Assembly: GCA_933228895.1 (NCBI GenBank)
Contig: OW121851.1
Coordinates: 114,721,271 to 114,785,270 of the forward strand
Reading direction: 5' to 3'
Length of the DNA stretch: 64,000 nucleotides
Origin: Platycnemis pennipes
Taxonomy: Eukaryota > Arthropoda > Insecta > Odonata > Platycnemididae
Positions 57,001 through 64,000 of the stretch are shown piece by piece. The translations under genes and the position numbers were made by a program. Numbering within the stretch: the first letter of the stretch is position 1; each line of letters opens with the position of its first letter. The notes under the pieces are model-generated. The model was not told where the DNA came from. It ran no database searches and saw only the letters and a program-made list of their open reading frames with translations.

Positions 57001-57608
57001 CAATGTAAACAGGTGAGGCATTATTGTGGTGTTTTAATGCAGAGTTCCTAATTGCACACAACCAGTGAATAGTAAGCCCAAGGACACAACAAATATGCAC
57101 AAAGTCATAGGCACAAACAAAAATAATCCATTACCTGATGCAAGAATATTTTAAAATTAAGTAATCTTTCACCGTACATACGAGAAGAATATGGAACTCA
57201 CATCAACCAGAAATGGTTTGTGAGATCTCCACCTCAGTGATCCTGGATAAATCTCAGAGGGCAGAAATATGTAAGCTGGGAGAAGGTCCATGAACTCATG
57301 CATCACAGACACAAGTATGACTGAAACAATAAATCAATAGAAGAATGAGAATGGTGAAATTGGGAAGAGGGGATTTGGAGGTATGGCAGGCGATGAGAAA
57401 TTAAGTGGCAAGAGGAGATGGTAAAGTGACATCAGTCAAAACTTTTGATATGGTGACAAAAACTAACCAATTGGAGGAAGCTTGAGGAAGAGAAGAGCCC
57501 TGCTAGAGGAAGGGGAGATGTGCTGCCCTCTGGGGCTAGCATCTTGTAAACAAATGACAAAAATAAAAGGGGTCGGTTTCCACCAATATATCTAGTGAAT
57601 GGTGAGTC
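57001..57608. other. Intergenic, no gene recognised
   Basis: Nothing recognised between a SINE and the copia fragment. Confidence 0.4.
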
Positions 57609-58983
57609 TTGATTTTTCACGAGATAAGAAATTCAATATTACCCACTCACTTCCATTTGTGTTCTGCTATGAACAGACAGCAACAACAGGTTATGGGCCC
57701 AGAGAAACAGAGTAATAATTGGATTGTGAAAATCAAGATTTTTAGAATTGAAGAATATCAAAGATATATGTACATCGCTATGACTGACCATATAGAGAAG
57801 TCTTTCAGCATTATCCAATTAATGAGAACTACCTTTACAGTGTGGAAAGAAAGAGTGAAAAGTGAAATGCTATGTAAAAACATACAGGGGGCTATAATAG
57901 GATATAATGACCCAGAGGGCTATGATTTAACTGCCGGTGAACAAGCACATTGTAACCAACATAACCTTTTAACCCTAGCCATTTTGATGACCTGTGGGGA
58001 TGAATTCATGCATGATATTGTAGACATCGAATCTGTGAGAGATGCCTGGGAGGTGCTATAAAACAGATGCATGCAAAACACTGAGTACAGAGCCATGATG
58101 AAGTTGAGACAAATGGTGACACTAACTAAAGGCAAGTTATCCATGGCAGACTACTACTAATATGGTGGACAAGAACAGACTTTTGGGAAGAAATAAACTG
58201 AACGTACTGAATCTCAAATATGTAATCTGATACTATCTGGGCTTCTGTCACAATATGAGATTACGGTGAAGACCTTGGTGATGCAGAAGGACAAAAGGAA
58301 TGCATCCATGCTGAAGCAAATATTGTTAGAACAGGATCAAGATATGATTGGCAGAGATGAATCGTCATCCTATCAAGCATTAAAGGTGGCAAACAATGGC
58401 AGTGTATGGATTTTAGATGGGGTAGCGTTGGACCATAAGAATAGAAGAATAGAGATATTTCAGAGAATACACTGGGGAAGTGGAAATGAGGGATGGAACA
58501 CCATTGAAAATCGAAGGTATTGGAACAGCATTGATTAACATGTCAGATGGAAGTGGAGGAATAAACATTGAACTTAATGACATCCTTTATGTGCCTCAGC
58601 TTCATGACAATCTACTCTCTAAAGGGCAAGTAGAAGAGAGAAATGTAGAGTTTAAATTCAAGAATGGAGTAAGCAGAGCTATTAGGAATGAGCAAGAGAT
58701 TTTTAGGGCTCACAAAATTGGCAGACTCAACTTTATTACTTCTGAAGGAGGTGCAACTGTGGATGAATTGAATCAAGCATATCTAGTCAATAAGAAGAAA
58801 GCTGAGTTAGCATTGGAGAGCCCAGCTTCCTCGGAGATAGGCCAGTGGATGACAAGTGGTGACCATACCAGGGGCCACCAAGCCAGGAGAGGTGGCCATA
58901 CCAGAGGTTGCCGTCATCCAATGAGAGGTGGCCATACCAGAGGCTGCCATCACCCCAGGAGAGGTGGCTATCTGCTAAGCTAA
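57609..58983 (+). pseudogene. Ty1/copia gag-protease fragment
   Basis: The first frame (57609-58061) resembles copia-type Gag: NNWIVKIKIF, then SEMLCKNIQGAIIGYNDPEG, then DIVDIESVRDAWEVL, continuing after a stop with KLRQMVTLTKGKLSMADYY. The second part (58266-58538, then 58480-58983) has VWILDGVALDH where copia protease has WILDSGATDH, so the catalytic DSGA is destroyed. It is followed by DGTPLKIEGIGTA and LNDILYVPQLHDNLLSKGQV, the conserved GAG-pre-integrase text. No zinc knuckle, integrase core or reverse transcriptase follows, and no LTR was found. A minisatellite replaces the downstream part. Confidence 0.75.
58848..58976 (+). repeat. Minisatellite, 36-bp period
   Basis: About 3.3 units built on GAGAGGTGGCCATACCAGAG with a variable second half. 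In the copia frame it reads as RGGHTRGC-xHP repeats. Confidence 0.85.
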
Positions 58984-59211
58984 CACTTAATCCTGGTTTA
59001 GTAATTTGGACACACTCAGTTTGGCACCTCAAGTATATGTTGTTATTTATACTCTTCACTTGTGCACGCAATCCCTCCACCGCGAAAAGGTGGTGTCCAT
59101 TGGAGGGGCCTCCTGCCATGTACATAACAAATAAAAACTACCCTTAGCACATATAACAAAACAGAACATGATATCAAAAATATTTACAATTAAACAAGAA
59201 TACAATGAAAA

Positions 59212-61408
59212 CTAATAATCATCATCTCCTTCTTCTGTTGGATTACGAATGTTCCCTCCCCCCCTTAGCCGGGCCTGTTGGAGCCACTCTCCCATGCTTC
59301 GCTTAATGGTCACCATGTCGACTGGTCGACCAGTTACTGACTTGCTCTTGACAGTAAATGTTGAGCCAAATACAAGTATGTAGTTAAATTAATTCATGGG
59401 ATTAACACCATCACTCTAATGTATTACGTTTAAGAAATCAGGGATTAAGTTATCACTCACCAAAGACAAGTTCAATTAACCGAGGGTAATTGTCCTCCAA
59501 GCATCGTTTCATTTGTGTCCTCTTTCTCATACGCATGCCCCTGGCCAACTCATTGGTTATAAGCATAGCACATACTTCATAGACAGTCTTGTTGACTGCC
59601 GTTGTATATAACCTCTCCGCCAATTCACGGCATAACAAGTTGGTGGTGCAGTCATGGAGGTACTTGACCTGAAAAGGAATATTTTATCAACATTAATATT
59701 AACATGTAACCCTAAGTATATATGAATTCCATTGAAATGGAGAAACTAATGAATACACACCATGAATCCCTTGTAGTAGGGATAAGATGCAATAGTCATT
59801 TCGAACTCATCCATTTGATGAAATGTCTCCATGGGCAAAGAGTGCAAGGCATCCAACCCAGGATCAGATTCCACATGCGATGTCCTATTGACTTGAGCCC
59901 TAATCATGTCCATCAGGGCATCCATTTTTTCACTTAAATGTAGTGAAATTTCAAGTCTTTTGGCCTTCAACTCCCTCTCCAACCTGTCCAGCTTTTCCTC
60001 CTGCACCTGAACCTTCTCCTCAATGAAGGTCTTTAGCTCTGAAGAAATTGTGGCAAGGTTCTTAGCACAAGATATATAGCCTCAAAGAACATTGAAACAC
60101 AAGGCCAATCATCACAAAGTAACTAACCTGCGACTACTGCTACAGATGGAGGATCAGCAGATTCCAGGACTGGTCCTGGACCAGCAATAACACTCCCAAT
60201 GTTAGACAATGGGGATGAGGGTGAAGAGGGAGACTGGAACGCTGGAGATGGCACCTCACGTGGTGCCTATGCCTCCCCACCCACCCGGGATGTGAATGTA
60301 GTGGCAGAAGAGAGGCTATCTGCCCGCAGAGCATAATTTAGGGAGCTTAAGCCCTGTAGGCATCGTACAGAGCCATGTGCCTTTTTGGCCCCTGTTGGCA
60401 CATCTTCCCTTTGCATGCAATGCTGAATGCTGAGGGTGCTTCAAACCCTCAAAGGTTGGCTTGGAGGCATGTGCCTTCCTGGTCCCTGTTGGCACCAACA
60501 CTCACCTAAGCTCAGTGGTAGGTAAGCCCCTTTTAGTGGGCTTGCTACACATTGACATTGCAGATGCACCTTGAGACTTTCTGGCTACTTGTAGCACTGG
60601 AAATGGCTCCAATATCGACACTGTGTCACGAGCTTCAACCAAGCCGACTCCATCACCATGAGGCTTAGTGACAGCCTTGGTCTTCTTGAGTGCCGATGAA
60701 AAGACACTAATGGGCAATATTGAGGCTACAACTGCAAATGCAAGGCAAAATAGAAGGGATGCAATTGACAGGCAAAATTGAAGCTGAACTTTGGTATATC
60801 AAAGCAAAAGTAGGCCCCATTACACTTCTTAAAATGGCATGCTATTCCCGATTTATAAATCACTCAATGACTCAGCAGATGCTTGTAAGGTCTGTACTCT
60901 GTACCTGGTAGTTTTGGAGGATCAATAATGGATACCTCCTCAGCCACACCACGACTGACACAATGTTCACAGTCTTCACCAGGCTCATACAAATGCTGAA
61001 GTTTCCGGTACCTTTTATTACGTTGAAGAGCCTGAAAATAGCTCTCCAAATCGCTGTCCACAACATAGACAGCACTCAACTCCACTGACATGGTAGCAAT
61101 GAAGTCAGCTGAAAATAATATAAATGCTTAAATATATGTTTCATTTAAATGCGTAACAAGAGGGGTTGTCATGGTGACACCACACCATTGGGCTCGGAGA
61201 CATATTTCACTGGCAACTTATCCCACCCACCAGCCGCTTCCACTTCCTTCAATTTCATATCCCGAATGTCCGTTTCGGGAGTCCCCTCAGGAGGATACAG
61301 GGATACCATTGTCTGGCCAACTATTTGCAGCCATCCCACTGGAATAGTGCACACAGTGCACCATTTGTAGCTCCCGTGTGGGAGAAATTCAGCCACAACC
61401 CAGGGCAT
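59212..61408 (-). CDS. DUF4806-type protein gene, multi-exon
   Basis: Apparent exons in order: 61408 to about 61169, starting MPWVVAEFLPHGSYKWCTV with VGWLQIVGQTMVSLYPPEG, the N-terminal pattern common to DUF4806 proteins; about 61110-60905; 60731-60512; about 60390-60128 (Ser/Pro-rich); 60060-59761, a coiled coil (EEKLDRLERELKAKRLEISL) running into SLPMETFHQMDEFEMTIAS; 59668-59461, DUF4806 core (CRELAERLYTTAVNKTVYEV, MLITNELARG); and a last exon to the stop at 59212 (KRSMGEWLQQARLR). Good donors (GTGAGT at 59460 and about 60511) and AG acceptors support the splicing. One in-frame TAG near 60.26 kb suggests decay or a different exon edge. The role is unknown. It follows a transposase gene on the same strand, so it may be an accessory transposon gene. 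Confidence 0.6.
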
Positions 61409-61819
61409 CCTAGAATGAAGAATTTTTTATTATCATTTCACAAATAACATTTTAATTACATACCAGTTAGAACCACTGAATTACATTTATCACAAATCTG
61501 GGGTACAACACTGATTAAGGGAAATACACTCCAGTTAGTGCAAAAGGATGACCATGACGAAATCTTGACCATTTTTAACTAAAGCAAAAAAGAGAAATAT
61601 CCAAAAGGAAGTTTATTTTTCATTGATAGATGCAATAATGGAAAATTAATTGTTATGAAAATATTATACTCAACGTGATAGAGAAACGATAAGTTATTTG
61701 AAATGGTCAAGTCATTGATGAAAGAAGGTTGTTCAACATGATACATAATAGCATTCGACGTATTAAAGGGATAATGGGATCCTTGCTATCATGAGTTAGT
61801 AAAGAATAAAGCATGCTGG

Positions 61820-63503
61820 CTAAGTTTTCAAGATAGTTACCACATCAATGATGAAGAAGTTCCACCACATAAAAATGTTGGGTATCATTAAAGCCTTGGT
61901 CTTGATGTCTTTTATTGACAAAAGTTGGTGAGCACCCAAATTACAGGCAGAATATATTCCCACATTCTGTGAAGGGGCTGGAACTTCATAAAATGGCTGG
62001 AGGCATTCAAAAAATCGTCCCACAACAAAAACTTCATCATTTTTAGTGGCAATCATACTCACAACCATAATCTTACCACGGTTGGAAATGATGCAGTTAT
62101 TGGGTTCCCTTATTGAAATGGTGAAGGAGTTGTAGGAGTACTGCGTAAAGCTCGGTGGATGCAGTTCAAATGGGAACTCTAGAGGGTTATTCCTGCATTC
62201 ATGTATCCTTTGCGGAACTCTCACCTGATACAAAAAGGTTGACCTCTCGTGCAGGCACTTTACTATTTGGGGAAGTGGAAGATTAGGTTTTCTCACAAGT
62301 CTCTTCATTTGAAATAACGAATTTTCAAACTTGAAAGAGCTGTATCTGTCAAGAGGTCCATGCGCTTGAGAATCCTCAACCAGGTGAAGAAGACCATGCA
62401 CATTGTAAGACAGGTTTTCCAGGCCATACAAGTTTTGGAATTGCCTTACAAAGTTATTTAATAAGCTCTTGGCATACTCAAGCTGGTGGTGGTTCTGTTG
62501 GGAGAGCAAGACTCTGATGGCATAGTGCAATGTCACAAAATGGTTATAAACGGAAGGAGATAAAATGTCTCTCATAAGGAAAGGGCCAGTATAGACCAGG
62601 AAGGTGCAGAATTCCGTAGCTTTCCAGCACAGCACATCTTTCACTGCACAAGGTTTCCTGGCAAACTCACATGGGATTCTAATGGCAATTTCCTGGATTC
62701 TTTGGTTTAAGAGGTTAACTTTTTGGGCCTGCAACCTCACCACATGGTTCCCCTTCAACCAAGTCAAGAGGAGTTTTCTCATCACACCAAGGCAAACCAA
62801 GTGCATATACTCAAAGGGGAAATGAGTTACCATTTTAGTGCCTGGTATCCTCTCCAATGGCGAATTACCCACGTGATGGTCCTCATCTGCTCTCCTGGAG
62901 AAGCTGTCATCAGTGCGCAATGGAGCATTGAATTCATCAAAAACAACCCGGTTCTGAATGAACTCCCCCTCAATGCAACACTTCCCACAGCTGAAGTATC
63001 CGGTATGGGACTTAATCTGAGCAGCAAAGGCCCGTCCAGTGCATCACAGACATAGCACGTTACTGCTACCTCGTAAGTAGCCCCATTACATTCCAACCCA
63101 TTTGCTTTCAGCTCCGTCATCTCTGCCACATAGTACTCCTGGAGATACTCTTCAACTGATTTGGGTTTCTCCATCCCATGAAAAATGCCTACACCAAACG
63201 GAGGTATTGAAGGGAAATCCTCCAGGCACATCAAAATGGGCCATACCTGACTGCCAGAACTTTTGGCCAGAGAAAGACCATCAATGCTACATTGAAGCCA
63301 CTATCACTTTCTCCAAAATGCAGGGATTCTCCTCAATGAGAAGGCAAAGGTTCTTCTTTACACCAATATGGCAGTATGACCCACCCCCTACCTCTCGTAT
63401 GACAACCCCTTCTCGGCGTCCCTAAGTGTGTCCGGCTGTCAGCTGGAAGATTCAGCAAACAGTGATGCCTCCTCAACAACCGGAGTAGTTCATTGATTTT
63501 CAT
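61820..63503 (-). pseudogene. tnp2-type (CACTA/EnSpm-like) transposase
   Basis: From ATG at 63503 the minus strand gives INELLRLLRRHHCLLNLPAD, REVGGGSYCHIGVKKNL, then IDGLSLAKSSGSQVWPIL, PPFGVGIFHGMEKPKSVEEY, KSHTGYFSCGKCCIEGEF, FPFEYMHLVCLGVMRKLLL and YNVHGLLHLVEDSQAHGPLD. This is the block order of tnp2-family transposases with a DUF4218-like tail. At least three frameshifts interrupt it (about 63405, 63300 and 63030), while 62920-61820 is open for 366 codons. The acidic catalytic residue in the IDG motif and the DxxH-like EYMH region are present. The enzyme would cut and join transposon DNA, but this copy looks dead unless the breaks are introns or sequence errors. Terminal repeats were not found. 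Confidence 0.75.
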
Positions 63504-64000
63504 GGAGTTAACCCCAGAGCTAGCTCAGTGTGCAAGTATTTAGGATGCAATGAACATGAATATTGGCAAAAATGAATTGTGTGAGAATTATGGAAATAAG
63601 AGGTTGAAGCTTCTCATATCATCAACATTGTTCATATTGATATGACTTAGGATCAGTTTGTGATTTGAAAAATTGAAATGTGGGCTAAGGTACAGATAGT
63701 AAATTTTAGGTTTTGTTGAAATAGAGGATGAAATCAGAAGCTAAGTACTGTTTAAAAAAAGCCCAAATTTAAGGTAATTAGTAACTCGATAGAGGAGTTG
63801 AATACTACACGATAAACATAAACAAGGTATACCTCATGATGTACAAATCCTAAGGTTACATTTCAATATGGTATCAAAATGTATTTAGTGCAAATAATAG
63901 ATAAGTTTGGACTAAAAGAAGTGGCAGCTAAGAAAAAGAAATTACAAATGAAGAAGGGACTTCTTCTGAGTACTGAATCAACTGTATGACAAGGCACAAT
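63504..64000. other. Upstream of the transposase, nothing recognised
   Basis: AT-rich sequence with no motif. The outer end of the CACTA-like element may lie here or beyond the window. Confidence 0.35.

Overview
The window looks like repeat-rich, largely non-genic DNA from an arthropod nuclear genome, probably an insect; the species cannot be told from the sequence. Evidence is the mixture of element types: a Ty3/gypsy LTR retrotransposon, RTE-like LINE 3' ends with TGATGA tails, Penelope-like elements with GIY-YIG endonuclease, piggyBac, Tigger/pogo, hAT, Tc1/mariner-like, Ty1/copia and CACTA (tnp2-type) relics, plus 5S-rRNA-derived and tRNA-derived SINEs. No conserved host gene with a known function was recognised. 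One short signal-peptide ORF near 33.7-33.9 kb is a weak host-gene candidate.

Layout. 1-3.5 kb: AT-rich intergenic DNA with a foldback element at 2.55-2.72 kb. 3.55-9.74 kb: a complete, apparently young Ty3/gypsy element. Its LTRs are identical outside one poly-C tract, it has a 4-bp target duplication, an initiator-tRNA-Met-type primer site, intact gag and pol, and a textbook -1 frameshift site linking them. Its 1.15-kb tail before the 3' LTR is AT-rich and has no gene. 9.75-27 kb: mostly unassignable DNA with five RTE-like LINE 3' fragments, a SINE, tRNA-like repeats and a perfect 82-bp-arm palindrome at 25.0-25.2 kb. 27.2-28.5 kb: a Penelope-like relic, GIY-YIG ORF between roughly 250-bp inverted arms, with a 5S-derived SINE in the spacer. 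28.7-32.4 kb: SINEs, LINE scraps, a hAT MITE and a second 5S SINE. 33-43 kb: sparse DNA with a diverged duplicated unit and GCAAGCTT-rich tandem DNA. 44.0-44.8 kb: a second Penelope relic, again between inverted arms. 44.93-47.47 kb: an internally deleted piggyBac. 51.25-54.86 kb: a hAT element with perfect 8-bp target duplications, split by a nested Tigger at 52.17-54.81 kb. 55.6-56.6 kb: an internally deleted Tc1/mariner-like element. 57.6-59.0 kb: a decayed copia fragment ending in a minisatellite. 59.2-63.5 kb, minus strand: a frameshifted tnp2-type (CACTA/EnSpm-like) transposase followed by a multi-exon gene encoding a DUF4806-type protein.

Most promising leads: the hammerhead-ribozyme-like motifs in Penelope-type inverted arms, the young gypsy element with its frameshift site and a splice-donor-like site at the gag start, the perfect palindrome, and the transposase plus DUF4806 gene pair. 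All calls are by eye; family names rest on motif recognition, not on a search.
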